Positions 24,391 to 35,717 of a stretch of 64,000 nt of DNA are shown piece by piece. The notes beneath the pieces were generated by a model. It was given only the letters and a program-made list of their open reading frames with translations. It did no database searches and was not told where the DNA came from. The stretch is from Mucidula mucida. Its lineage: Eukaryota; Basidiomycota; Agaricomycetes; Agaricales; Physalacriaceae. The translations under genes and the position numbers were made by a program. Position 1 is the stretch's first letter, and the number at the start of each line of letters is the position of its first letter. The stretch is taken from the NCBI GenBank assembly GCA_015501055.1, contig JADNYV010000204.1, forward strand, positions 1-64,000. Reading direction: 5' to 3'.

Positions 24391-24873
24391 TCGCGACTCG
24401 CCATCAAGTAGCCATTCACCTCGCATACCCCACAGTCATTACAGCATCATGCCTTACCGCCCTTGTGCCAGTCTCATATATCATAGCCGTAGTCATTTCG
24501 CATTCTTCCACTGTTTTCATAATGCTATTTTAATGATTTTGATTTTTTAAACCCTGCTGTGATTCCTAAGGTGTCTGTGTAACATGCAGAGCCTACAATA
24601 AAATGAGGTGGGTACCTCAGCTAGCCAACATCTCTTCAACCTTACAACAACAGGATCACCATGGCTGTCAAACGAGAATGTTGATGTCGGGACTCGATGC
24701 ACTTGACATGGTTCCCCGCCGTTTGCCCACATGGAATCCATCTTGACGACTCCCTTGAAGCCATCCGCCGTCGGGTCCCCTGGATCAAGGGTCTCCCCCA
24801 TTACGATTTCTGATGGCTTCCACATGGACTCCGACTTGCAGCAAGGTGAGAAGCTCATGTGTCACGCACGATC

Positions 24874-24912
24874 GTTCCACCTCGATCCAACCTGGAGGCA
24901 CTTTGGCGGTGT
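24874..24912 (-). repeat. Right inverted repeat of the composite segment
   Basis: Reverse complement of 21101-21139. Between 24391 and here no gene is recognised; the open minus-strand frame at 24547-24858 has no family signature. Confidence 0.65.
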
Positions 24913-24949
24913 ACCCGCTTCTATGACGCATCGTTCAACGTTCATGCGT

Positions 24950-25411
24950 CATGCGCCAATCGTGCTCCGATTGATTCCTAGGAATAGCATGACCGCAGAA
25001 CTAAAACGAACGCGAAACGCGGAAAGCTTGCTTTACTTGTATCAGTTACTTGAATGGCTCGCTCTTCTCACAAAGGTTTAATCGCACCCTCAAACCAACC
25101 CAACCTTTTTCGTGTAACCCAAAGTCTTCTCCCACAACTCCTTCCTCAGCCCCTCATCCACTGCCATCCTCGCCGGCTCCCATGCGCCAATCGTGCTCCG
25201 ATTAATTCATAGGAATAACATGACCGCAGAACTTAAACGAACGCGAAATGCGGAAAGCTTGCTTTACTTGTATCAATTACTTAAATGGCTCTCTCTTCTC
25301 ACAAAGGTTTAGTCGCACCCTCAAACCAACCCAACCTTTTTCGTGTAACCCAAAGTCTTCTCCCACAACTCCTTCCTCAGCCCCTCATCCACTGCCATCC
25401 TCGCCGGCTCC
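24950..25411. repeat. Tandem duplication of a 231-bp unit at the 3' end of the SDR gene
   Basis: Unit 1 is 24950-25180 and unit 2 is 25181-25411; both begin catgcgccaatcgtgctccg and end cctcgccggctcc. About nine substitutions separate them, mostly G-to-A or C-to-T. Unit 2 contains the true stop and last 30 codons of the SDR gene. Unit 1 is an extra copy of the gene's tail. Confidence 0.92.
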
Positions 25412-26599
25412 CTGACCACCGGCTGCTTTCCAACCAACGTCGGCTCAACATACGCACCCTTAAATTTCTCCCTACGATCCTTCACCTCCTTCCCTGCTGC
25501 TGCGAAAACAGAATTATAAGCCCCGTGTTCCGCATCTGCCAATACCAACTTCAAGAGCGGACGAAGGAAGAAAGGGAACGAGGCGCCGAAGGTGTTCACA
25601 CCACCTGGGTGAATAGCGATGGCTGTTATGTTGGACGAGGAAACGTGATCTTGAAGCGCCTTAGTCCAGAGTATGATAAGCAGTTTGCTGTGCGCGTAAC
25701 GTAGCCAGCTGGCGAAACGGCGGTCGTGGTATGATACGGACAGGTCGTTGTAAGCGTCTATTTTGAGTGGTGCGGGGGCATAGCGATGCATCATCGAGGA
25801 TACCTACAGCATTATCGCCGTTAAACGAGACGCGACTGCCCAGATTGAAGCTGATATCTACTCACATTTACGATGCGCACATCGGAATCGGGTTGCTCTG
25901 CAGTAGAGCGAAGGATGGGAAGGAGGGTTTGTGTGAATACGAAGGGGCTAAGGTAGCTGAGACATAACGGTGTCAAGGATTTCTTTAAAGAGGAGAAACT
26001 CGATGCTCACTTGACGATGACCATGGTCGACATGCCTGACAAATCTGATCAATAGAATTATCTCACGGGAGATAGGATAAATCACCATACCATCAAGCCC
26101 CGTCTCATACGGGCCAGCCATTCTGTTTTTGTCATCAGATTACACAAACGTACACGCCATTCATCAACACCCACACTCCTGCGTTATTGACTGCGAAAAA
26201 CGCATTTCGTTAGCCAAATCATCGCCGTAGATAGCAGCCACATACTCAAAATATCCAACCTTGTCTCCTTCTCCAGGAACTCCAATGCCGCATCTTTCGC
26301 TTTCTGCGGGTCTGACAGATCCAGCCTCAACCACACCACGTCACCATTCAGATCCAAGTCCTTCTTGACTTCTCCAATAGCAGCTATAGCGCGTTCTTCA
26401 TCCCGCGCAGCCAAGTAAACCTTTGCACCGGCATGCGCGAGGTGGCGGACGGTTGCTAATCCTACGCCTCGGCTACAAAGAGATGTGAAAGTCAGCTGTC
26501 AAACAGTAATTAGTTGAATAGTACGTACTTCCCTCCAGTCACGATAGCGACTTTGCCCTGCAAGTCGACAAGGTCAGTTTTTGGATTGAATGCAGGCAT
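25321..26599 (-). CDS. Short-chain dehydrogenase/reductase (SDR), retinol-dehydrogenase-like
   Basis: An NAD(P)-dependent oxidoreductase with a Rossmann fold. From 26599 it reads MPAFNPKTDLVDLQGKVAIV and then TGG, with the TGxxxGxG dinucleotide-binding motif completed across an intron by SRGVGLATVRHLAHAGAKVY. WLRLDLSDPQKAKDAA is followed by the structural VNNAG motif at about 26195 and GPYETGLDGM. The active-site YxxxK is YAHSK (in LRYAHSKLLIILW), with AIAIHPGGVNT after it. It ends GYTKKVGLV at 25321. About seven exons with consensus splice sites; no lesion seen. Substrate unknown. A frameshifted paralogue lies at 39717-40978 and a fragment at 44562. Confidence 0.85.
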
Positions 26600-28900
26600 G
26601 GGAGAGCAGAAGACGACAGCCTGGGAATATCACGCACGAGACACACGAGGATTGGTGTCATGAGTATATCTTGCCTCGTTGATGCCACTGACATCATATC
26701 ATAACGCTAAACTTCTGAGAAAGACTTATGGCTTGGAGGAAGGGCTCACAGATCATCCAAGACGAGCGAGCAAGGAAGACGTTCTGAGACGACAGACGAT
26801 ATGGTCATGTCATGGGTCTACCATTTTTCTGGAGAAACCGATGTACCCGCAAAGGGGGAGTTCGAAGACAACATACAACATGGATTCAAAGAAGACGTGG
26901 GGCTGGGAACGCTGCACGTAAGACGAAGCCCAGGGAGGACGACTTACTTCCCTCTAGAGGTAAGAGCGACCTTTCCCTGAAGATCAACGATGTCAGTATG
27001 GAAGAGAAGAAGACGATAGTCTGTGAATATTCGGCATGGGATGCATGAGGAATGGTGTCGTGGGCAGAACTTGCCTCGTTGATGGTACTGACATCATATC
27101 AGCATTCTCTTCGGAGAATGTTGACCTATGGAAAGATTATCATCCAGGCCGAGAGATGGAGGCAGGCGTATTGACAGGCAAGAGGCTGCTGAAACATAAT
27201 AAACAGAGACGCGAAAGCGGAAAGCGAGCATTTGACGATGAACTTGATCTAGATGTCTCCAGCACGGCTTCCGCGAAGTTTCCAATCACGATTAGACTCT
27301 AGGGCGTTGAATCCCAAACTAAGCCATGGGCGTTTCGGAGAAAGGCGGGTCACGTTATATTTATGTAATACACCCCTTTCTGCTCATTGCTCCCTCGGCT
27401 TCAAAGCTCGTTTGAATCATTTATAATCCCAGATTACATTTTTACTGAACCAAGGAAAACTAAGCGGAATCCTCCGCTGTGCCTGCCCTGGGCTTCTAGT
27501 CCATCGTAGGCTGGCACATGAAGATTCTTTATTGCGCCACACGATCCATCACGCCCGAAGTGTCGCCATTTGAATGATATCTCGGTCCTCAAATTCTTCG
27601 GAATGAATGTTTTCATGCTTCGTAGGCCGATAACCAATGCTTTGATATCACAAGGAAACCTCATGCGTCGAAGATTGTGATTCCTCTCCCAGCCACGCAT
27701 GCGCCAGAAGCCTCGCCTCTGATTGAAAACTTAATAAACCCTTATGTGTTAGTGCATTAACTCGCTTTTATAGGGCTGGCAGCCTGATACGGGTTCAATA
27801 CATTGCATTCGGCAATTTCATAACATAGGTTGGCGCTACTGCTGCTGCAGAGGGATTTGATCTACTCGGATCTTGTTTCAAATCCAGAAAGCTTACGTCT
27901 ACATAATCGCCTTTTGTATGTTTTCCTTGTCGGTCAAACTTTGGCTGGGCACCTGGCTGATGACAATGCGCGCGCCCTCGTGCAAGGCTAGGCCCCACAT
28001 GTCGAAGACTCACCAGCCAGTAACGTCTCCTTCGTATCGAAAGCGGACTTGGAAGCGACCGGACTTTGAACCACTGATCAGTATTTATTCTCCGAGTTGC
28101 GACACAAAGCGTCTAGAAAGCGCTTAGGCTCTGACCTTCGGAAATCACACGCAGTCGTTGTCAATCCCACCCACAAGATGTCAATCATCTCGGGAGACCC
28201 CCCAAAATCTCCTCCGAAACAGGCGGCAGGCATCCGAGAACCGTTGTGGCTCATCCCATCCCCATCCCCATCCCTACCGTGTTGCATGTGCGGGGATGAA
28301 ACAGCTCATTCCGGGGCAATGCTCTTATTAACGCGGCACGTAATAGCAGACCACCCGACTCCAGTAGCCCTGGCCAAGGTCAGAGGTCATGTGGCGTCCG
28401 AGTGCATCAATGCGTTGGCGGCGCTGTTTCGACGTCTCGCTTTCTCGTCCCTGGTTCTCGCCTGGACGGAGGGTACTCCGTTTCGAGAACCAATAGAACC
28501 CCCAAGGAGCCTGTATACGTATACCTCTCATCCATCGCCGGCGTCAATTAATCTCGTCGTGTCGATTGAGAAGACACCGCTATCGGATTTCTTCAATCGA
28601 CAATCGACAGCAGAAGTCTCTCCGATGAACGGTCCCCCATCTCCGTACCCCCACGAGAAATGGCGCTTGTCGAAGCACCTGCCATTCACATTGCTGAGAT
28701 GATGGCCAGCCTTCGGCATATTGTCAACATGGCGTAGGTGTTTATAATCGACCTACTTATCAGATCTGAGTATCGACTTGCATCAGTGCCGCAGTTCCAC
28801 GGGCCTCGCTCGTTCGTGATCAGGGAGCAGATGAATTACAATGTGACGAGACGGAATTAGAATAGAGGAGTGTTAATGTACGGTAAATTAAAACAGGATA
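26600..28900. other. Intergenic; contains a relic copy of the SDR 5' end
   Basis: The stretch 26950-27100 is a degraded direct copy of 26528-26702, the start codon region and promoter of the SDR gene; both end in actgacatcatatca. The rest shows no recognised gene. A plus-strand frame of 201 codons at 28097-28702 and a minus-strand frame at 27434-27700 have no family signature, and I cannot tell whether either is coding. Confidence 0.45.
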
Positions 28901-30879
28901 TCACGACCAGCCATCAGACTTCCGCCCACGAAGAGGTAGTGGGAGCCAGGGTTTTTGCGTCTGGACTCTTCGATTCATCATACTGGATGACAATCCTACC
29001 CGTCGCATTTTGGCGAGCTTGCGGAAGCCACCCACGGACATGAGGATGACCACGGCTGTAGAGAAACCGGTCATGGCGTAGAATGCATACCAGTGGGCTT
29101 CGAAATGGTTTGTCAACTGTAGCGAAAGGAGTCAGTAGGCTTAGAAGCGTCCAATGAAATGTCTTACGTTCATGCCCAAAAGGCCGGCCAAAAACGCCCC
29201 AGTGCCAACACCGAAGGTGGCGATCGACACCTTCGCGACTATCTGTTAGTACGTCTGATAGCGGTGCTTGTAAGAACATACCTGCAAGTCAAGGGCTAAC
29301 AGCGAGTTGCGGTTGGCGTCTAAGATTAACTCTACGATCTCTTGCGTGGATTCAACGTTGTTCTGTGCAGTGTCAAAATAATGCCGCCGACTTTTGACAA
29401 TGACCGGGGACGAACATCCATGTTGCCAACTTCGCTGACGATTTCTTCCACCTGCTTGGAGAAAGACTCCAGAAGAAACTCCAGCTCCTCATGATCTTGC
29501 ATTTCTCGCTTTGTGTTGTTCTTCTTGTCGGTTAGGTACATGGCATTCAAATCATCATCTACAATCGTTGAAAAGTTGTCCGCTAAACAAAATATTTCGA
29601 CATACCCTGTTCTAAGACTTCCTCCAAGGCTTGCTCGACCTAACACCAACCAATTAGCTTTGAAAAACAGACATCGCGACAACTTACCAGTTTAGCACGA
29701 CTCTGAAAACTGGCAAGCCTCCGCGAGTAGTGTAGCAGGCGTTTTAGGCGATCATGATCAATGTCATCTTCGAGTTCGGCAAGGAGACTGCCGACAAGAT
29801 TCCGAATGAAAACCATTTCCGCCTCCAGCGCGCTGATCACGGAAAGCAAGATGGATTCAAGTGCTCTGAAATCTATATGTTAAGTGCTCTCGACGTACAG
29901 CGAGGGGACGAACCTAAATTCGTAAGGCAAGCCTGTCGTCTTGCTCTTCAGATTATGCTAAATTATTGGACCTTGTAAGCAAGGTGGAAAAATACCGCAC
30001 GCGCGTGGCATACCTCCAAGTGGTATAGGAATACAGAGTGGAGTCTCGAGTCAGCAGAGCCGTAGGTGTCGAATAGTATAACAGCATCTGCCTTGACGAG
30101 AGCACGAACATGGAGTATGTTTACCTGTAACGGACGTGTGAGTTTCATTATAGGATACCAAAAAACGAAATGAACGTGCCAGTATCGCTTCCCTACGAAC
30201 CAGGATTGTGGGCACGAGGTTTGGAACTCTGGAGTCTATTTTGCGGAGGTCACGCGGCTAGACGAAGAGGTTGTTAGACTCCTAGATGAAGTCGACATCG
30301 TTGACATACGTTTAGACGATGCTCCGCACTCAAGTCAGCCTTCTTGAATTGGCCCGAGATTGTTTTGACGTTTCCTAAGATGGGGTAGTGAGACACTAAT
30401 GAACTCTTTTTCATTTAGAGTGTATGTTCTTTCTACCTTCCGCATCCAAGACCGTGCCTTTAGACGATGAAATTCTGAACACAAGACCGCAAACCGAGGT
30501 ACTCACAACGTAGCATAAGATCCGTGGGCTGACGGCCCTTCATAACTTTATCTAATATAGCCGACTTTGCGACCTGCTCCTCCTCTTCAGTCAGCGGTTC
30601 AGTGCTGTCCAAAGGATCGGACCTGGGTCGCCAACGAAGATATCGCTCGCCTGGGGGATTTCTAGAACCGCGAACCAAATCGGTGGGAACAGGGGAGAGC
30701 AAAGGCCAGTGGGTATTTTTCAGGTTCTTGCCGGGACCATAAGCCGGATAGGAAGTAAAAGCGCGCAGTGCAGTTCGACGCGCGGCTCCCGTTACATGGC
30801 TAGGTAGATGTCCCCAAGGAGCGATATTCATACGCGACGCCACACGGGGCTCGGGTCGCCAGTATCCCGCTGCCAGCAA
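28901..30879 (-). CDS. MRS2: Mitochondrial inner-membrane magnesium channel MRS2 (CorA family)
   Basis: Carries Mg2+ into the mitochondrial matrix as a pentameric CorA-type channel. The N-terminus (from 30879, or Met at 30831) is basic and hydroxylated, as in a mitochondrial presequence. It leads into LTEEEEQVAKSAILDKVMKG and LMLRCTVLD. The middle exons hold the long helical cytoplasmic-type domain: ILHVRALVKADAVILFD, FRALESILLSVISALEAEM, IDHDRLKRLLHYSRRLASFQ. They continue with DDDLNAMYLTDKK and HEELEFLLESFSKQVEEIVS, then STQEIVELILDANRNSLLAL. The signature GMN triplet is present in FLAGLLGMN followed by LTNHFEAHWY. The two transmembrane helices surround it (VSIATFGVGTGAFLAG; AFYAMTGFSTAVVILMSVGG), and a basic C-terminus follows. 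About ten exons, no break seen; the exon order was read by eye. Confidence 0.88.
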
Positions 30880-31508
30880 CTTTTGCAGATCCAGAAATGG
30901 AGGTCAGTGTCAGAGGGCCCCACGTGGCATCACGTAAGGAATCTGCTGACAAAGCATGCACGGCAATCCCCGCCAGCCCCTGGTAAATATGGTTCCGCTA
31001 CGCTTCCGCCCCTTCCCCACCCCCGCACTGTCCATCATTCAAGAAAGAACATTGACCAATCAATTTAAAGGCAATCCAGGGTTTTTGACTGGACACCCTA
31101 ACGGACGGTAAGGATGGCTTCTTGCAATCCACGATCTTCGTACAATGTGCTCCGCATCAAACTACATCGGACGTAAATCCGAGAAAACATATCCGAGAGG
31201 ATGGTGCAGATGACCACGTCCTGACCGCACGGCTGCCTGATTGAAGTTTAATAGAGGCGTCCGATCTGGCTTATCGGGGACCAGAATATTTGTGAGTGCA
31301 AGTCAACAACGTTATTACAGCAAGGTCACCGGTCGTCCGTTTTTAGGAAGTAAACATGGCAGACCGATCGTATCTGTTCATTCTGCTCCGGGCCTGAGCC
31401 TTTCGCAGGCCCATTACATATACCCAGATCTCTCTTCCTCCCACTTCATGCGCTCGCCGTATGATGTTCTCCGTTTAACATACCTTCACCCACTTTTACT
31501 CTGCCACC
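30880..31508. other. Bidirectional promoter region between MRS2 and the nucleotidyltransferase-like gene
   Basis: Divergent genes on either side; no coding signature and no obvious TATA box close to either start. Confidence 0.4.
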
Positions 31509-32298
31509 ATGTCTGAGACTCGAAGGCTTTTGGAAGCGGCTCACGCCCTCTCCGTCCTTCTCCGCTCCCGCGGAGTACCCCACGCGTTTTATGGTAGTGC
31601 ATTGACTGCAGCGCTTGCCAATCATCCTCACTCCGATGTGCGCCTCGCGTTTTTTCTCGTACACCAAGGCTAATACCACAACAGGAAATATCATGCATCG
31701 TCGAAGGAGGGCAGACCTCAGCCCATCCATTTCGTCGCGTGAGAGAAGCAGTTGCTACAAGCGACGATTTCGCTGTGGTGCATTCTCCGTGGACGAATCG
31801 GTAAGCGGTATCTTCCGCTTCCTTCGTCCCCACCCCATTACTTACGAGCCGAACAGGTTGCACGTCACCTATAGTCGGCTAATCCCCGCCATAGAAGTGA
31901 GTAGCCTGTTCCTCGCAGGCGCGGATTTCCCATGACGGTAAACTCTACTGCAAAGATCGAAATCCTTCCTGCCGGGGAAACGGGACCTCGTCGTTTGGAT
32001 ACTACAACCATCATGAAAATTCACGGTGTTCCCTTTCTTACCGTGACGGAGTTCATCCGTGCCAAATTAAAAGTATGGGCGATGTGCGTGTCAGAGCTTT
32101 CTTTGCCTTCTAGTACCCTAAACGTGCCTACAGTAGCCGCAGGATCGCGACGCGCGCGACATCCTATACATGATGTTACGCTACTGGCAACGGGTCGACT
32201 TCAACCGCATCTCAGAGCATGACATGGACCAGTTTGTCAATCGTAACGCCGACGCTGCGCCGGCATGGTTTGCAATCAAGAAGAAGTATAGGGCATAG
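31509..32298 (+). CDS. Nucleotidyltransferase-fold protein
   Basis: The ATG has a good context (tgccaccATGt). Five exons join in frame: the first ends HPHSD (gtgcgc donor). The next reads EISCIVEGGQTSAHPFRRVR and VATSDDFAVVHSPW, then LHVTYSRLIPAIE. The fourth is EILPAGETGPRRLDTTTIM, KIHGVPFLTVTEFIRAKLK, and the last DRDARDILYMMLRYWQRVD, ending in AIKKKYRA at 32298. The N-terminal helix plus RSRGVPHAFYGSALTAAL resembles the GG/GS motif of minimal nucleotidyltransferases, and FIRAKLKDRDARDILYML-type ends are usual in fungal members. The expected acidic pair after the GS motif is only weakly conserved (DEISCIV), so it may be catalytically altered. Function unknown. Confidence 0.6.
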
Positions 32299-34661
32299 CA
32301 GGTCGATGCCCAATGTATCACCAGTATCTTTGTATGACCACCAAGGAATCGATAATTAAATGTCTCAATGCCATCTTGTTTGTGAGTGCCGGAGCTGTGA
32401 TTGGTGCGGATTTAGTGGAGTCAACTTGGACTGCTCACCTGTCTAGAACGTGTTCCATCAAGGTCAAGGGCGATAAACACTGTTCACGAGGTCATAAGCC
32501 AAAAGGTAAATCGTCTTAAGCCAAAGGACCATCTCCGTGCGTTTCGCGCATAGTGTATATTTTCGTTCGTACTCCCACAGCCTCGGTGCCAGACCAACTT
32601 GGGATGGTGTACTGTACTGGTAGCATCTTGCAATTCAAACCCCGGAGTTTCCTCGATCGCTCAAGTGAACCGATTTCCCCAAGACTGTATTTTACCCTTA
32701 TCAGGTAGAGAAATACTCTCATTCCCAGGACGAGGGATCTAAACTTAAATTGCGACCGGTATCAAGAACATCGTCTAGAGAATAGAAGATAGAGAAGCAT
32801 GAGTGCCCGAAGATACGGTGTGCTCAACGACTAGTGCTGAGTCTTGCATACGAGATCAATGCTACGAATTCAACATGTGGCCACAAGACGTTTGCGGAGA
32901 CGCCACCATTACTATTGAGAAGTCCAGACAGAATGAACGTGTCTGACGTGTGTAAAAGTGTATAAGCGGGGAATTTAAAGGAATCGTTACGGGTAATCAA
33001 TGCCAAGTTCACCGTACATTATCCTTGAACGAACCAGTCTGTGAGAACGCGATGAATACAAACTAACGCGGGCCGCTTAGACGTTGTATCTCTCCCTCAA
33101 GTATTTCCCCGGTATCATTCGCATCATGTCAGGATTCAATGCACTAAGAAGAGAAGGGCCGTAGAGTACCAGGCACCCACGATGATCTTGTACAAGTCGC
33201 GGGGGATCGAGGGAGTATGCACACGACCCCACTTTTCTCAGCGGCACCGTGTTTTGAGGCATCATCAGTGACATAACTTCTACATTCGCACTTGAGATCG
33301 CTGTAGGGATACCTGCGAGTACGTTTCGTGGATTCTTGAATGACATGCGTCATAGGGATATCGATTGGCAAGCCTGAGGTGACCGAGGTGCACTATCCCA
33401 TCCAGCTGATAGATCCAGAGACAAGACGCGCCGCCATCTCCGTTCGATTTCCCCGGACGTGCTGCAGGTGTCAGCCCATCATGATTATCAAACAATCAGT
33501 GGACAGATATCCTCGCCTTGCCGGTTGGCCGGCGTTTTAAGGTATTTTCTTCTCGATCTCGAGATGGTAGTAGCCGGGTTTCGCTGCTGGCTAAAGCCTG
33601 CTCGGATCATTGTCAACGCGGAGCGGGCGGCAAAAGGATTCCTGGATTTGCGGTGAAATTTCTCGAAATCGATGAATATTGGAAATAGAGCTCATACCGA
33701 AGCACACATGGGCCTACAGAACAGAGTCGGTATACCAGAATTGACGGAGACTATACTTTCGGGCTTCTCCGTCGACACCCCTTACGAGAAGGTACTTGTC
33801 AGAGGATCAACATGGAAGAATACTGAGATCTGCCAAGGCATTACCGTTGATGTCACGCATCGAATGACGAAGTATCTGTCCTTTAGCATTACCTGTAGAA
33901 AGGCCACTGTGAGAGAATAAGAAGGCTCGAAAGGACGTGAACGTACACAGTCAACGTAAGTTGAACTAGATGGGACTTAATGGTATTGGGCGGGTGGTAT
34001 GAGGAATGGCGGGTTGAACTCTGTGAATCCGTCAAGTAGGTAAGAGGTGAATGAAGTAGCGAGAACTCCTGATCATACACAACCATTGTCGGACGCAAGG
34101 GCACTGAAGAATCAATGATGGTAGGGTCGGCACTGCTTCGGAGAATAACACGGAAAAAAGGCATGCGAGAAATTCAGTGAAGTCGTTTGAGAGAAGGAAA
34201 TGACTTAATGGACTGTGGTTGCGCTGTTGCGAAGCTGTAGCCCTACACGATCAATTACATGGGAAGGACTGCACTTTGTGAAGTGTGGAAACCTAGTGTT
34301 ATTTGCAGGCAGCACCGCGTAGAGACCGTATAAACAGGTCTTGGTGATGAGCGTGTAGGACACGGGGTAAAGATGTCAACTGCTGTCGATATCTAAATCC
34401 TGTTGTTACTACGAAGCGGCCACGTAGGCGCCACGGGCACAGGCTGTAGATGAGGTAATTGCTGTCATGATAGGATGAGACAGTTTTAGATACGATAAGA
34501 GCACGACATCCTTGTGAGCAATTAGCTCACGAAGGATGGCCGCCACAGAAGTCTTGCGTAAAGATAGTCGTATATCAGATGACCTGGACAAACTTTTTCC
34601 GCGTTGATCAATGCAGTAAACCAAAGAACCAGTGATTTAGAAGCTTACACTATGTATGAAT
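32299..34661. other. Intergenic, 2.4 kb without a recognised gene
   Basis: Short frames occur on both strands. The only one that gave me pause is on the minus strand from 34164 (MPFFRVILRSSADPTIIDS), which might splice to a segment near 33800-33910 (LKDRYFVIRCV). I cannot match it to a family or find a convincing exon chain, so it is not called. Confidence 0.35.
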
Positions 34662-35493
34662 TTACAGCCTGCGCCGTTTTCCATTTCTATTTGCATGGAG
34701 AGCGTCCTCCCTCCTCCGCCCTACTCGCTCCAGGAACTCCGTTTTTTCTAGATATCCTCCTGCCCGCCGGCTAGCGTCGAGCTCATGCTTCAAATAAGGC
34801 TCAGAAGTCGAGACATGTTGGCGCCATTGCATGGCTGACATGTCCAACGTCGTAAGTTTCTTAGGCTTTAGGTTTACTTTCGTCCTGAAGGAGGCGTCAG
34901 GGAGGTCGTTGAGGGAGAGCTTTCCTTTCCGTGGACGTGGTGTCAGTTTTTGTAGCGGCGCTGCGGTACTGGAGTACGCAGGGGTAGTCTCAGAACATCG
35001 GGGCCATTTCTTCGCGTCATCAGAGTCCTCGGGTACCTCAACGACTTCTCTGAGGAAATGTTTATGGTAAGACAACGAAGAACGGGATCGAGTACGTTAC
35101 TATCTCGCCAGCGTATCGGTGCTGCTTTTGGATTTTCACCGTTCTTATAACCGGTGCTGGAGTAGCATCGCTAGTGGACTGTGATGCTATTGAGGCTTGA
35201 AACGATTGCCATAGCGGTCTTTCCTTCTATGAAGCTGTCTTGATAACCGAACCGTGGAGTAACGGCCAATACGCACTGTTTTTGTACTAGCTTATCGGTC
35301 TCTGAGCGTTCAGGAGAGCTGGTACGAGCGCGTTTAGTGTGTCGCTCGTCGCCCGACGCATTCGACGCTAGCAGCTGTCAGTCTGGGTTTAAGAATTCGC
35401 GTTGCCGTGTCCACCTTTAATATCAGGGGGTACATAGTCCTCATCTTCGTCGTCATCCGAGTCATGCATGGTAATAGCAGTCAATGTTGCCAT
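34662..35493 (-). CDS. SWC5: SWR1-complex subunit SWC5 (BCNT/CFDP1 family)
   Basis: Subunit of the nuclear SWR1 remodeller that exchanges H2A for H2A.Z. Exon 1 from 35493 carries the acidic start HDSDDDEDEDYVPPDIK, typical of the family. Exon 2 encodes GDERHTKRARTSSPERSETD (nuclear localisation-like). A further exon reads PLWQSFQASI and TVKIQKQHRYAGEIV, which joins to REVVEVPEDSDDAKKWP. The last exon has the diagnostic BCNT-C domain at the C-terminus: KKLTTLDMSAMQWRQHV, then GGYLEKTEFLERVGRRRED and a basic end. All expected blocks are in the usual order. Exact intron borders near 35080-35250 are uncertain. Confidence 0.82.
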
Positions 35494-35538
35494 TGATGAT
35501 GGTGGCAGAAGGGAAGTAATTTGAATTACACCGCCGAC

Positions 35539-35555
35539 CCACGATCACGTGTCCG
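35539..35555 (+). promoter_or_regulatory. Conserved upstream motif of F-box subfamily 2
   Basis: ccacgatcacgtgtccg lies about 160 bp upstream of the ATG at 35718 and is nearly identical to the reverse complement of 10277-10293. The surrounding bases (ttctttcg and gcccacca types) are also similar, so some of this is general promoter homology between duplicates. Confidence 0.45.
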
Positions 35556-35717
35556 TTGTCTTTCGTTTCTGCCCACCACAACACTTGAAGTGTATTGTGG
35601 TATCTCCTCTCACTGATTGAGGCTTAGTATTGATCATCTCAGGCGTTGCCGTCGAGTGGTACGTGGCTACTGGCTTTTCATCAATGCGTACCTACGATAG
35701 AAAGGCAGCACAACAAA

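Larger units (their letters stand above)
21101..24912. mobile_element. Composite segment bounded by about 39-bp inverted repeats, candidate DNA transposon
   Basis: The left end 21101-21119 reads acaccgccaaagtgcctcc, and the exact reverse complement lies at 24894-24912. The match continues inward with few mismatches (both have gatcgaggtggaa) to 21139 and 24874, and a shared cggagtccat block follows at 21195 and 24826. Inside are a truncated KDZ-like transposase N-terminus (minus), a tRNA-like repeat, a solo LTR and a plus-strand multi-exon gene. I see no target duplication at the outer ends, so the borders may not be exact or the copies may have been brought together by rearrangement. Confidence 0.45.

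Noticed and set aside
28097..28702. 201-codon plus-strand frame as a gene
   Set aside because: No domain, no homology I can recall, odd composition and no promoter; left as unresolved in the intergenic entry.
33889..34164. Small minus-strand gene starting MPFFRVIL
   Set aside because: No family match and no convincing exon chain; not enough to call.
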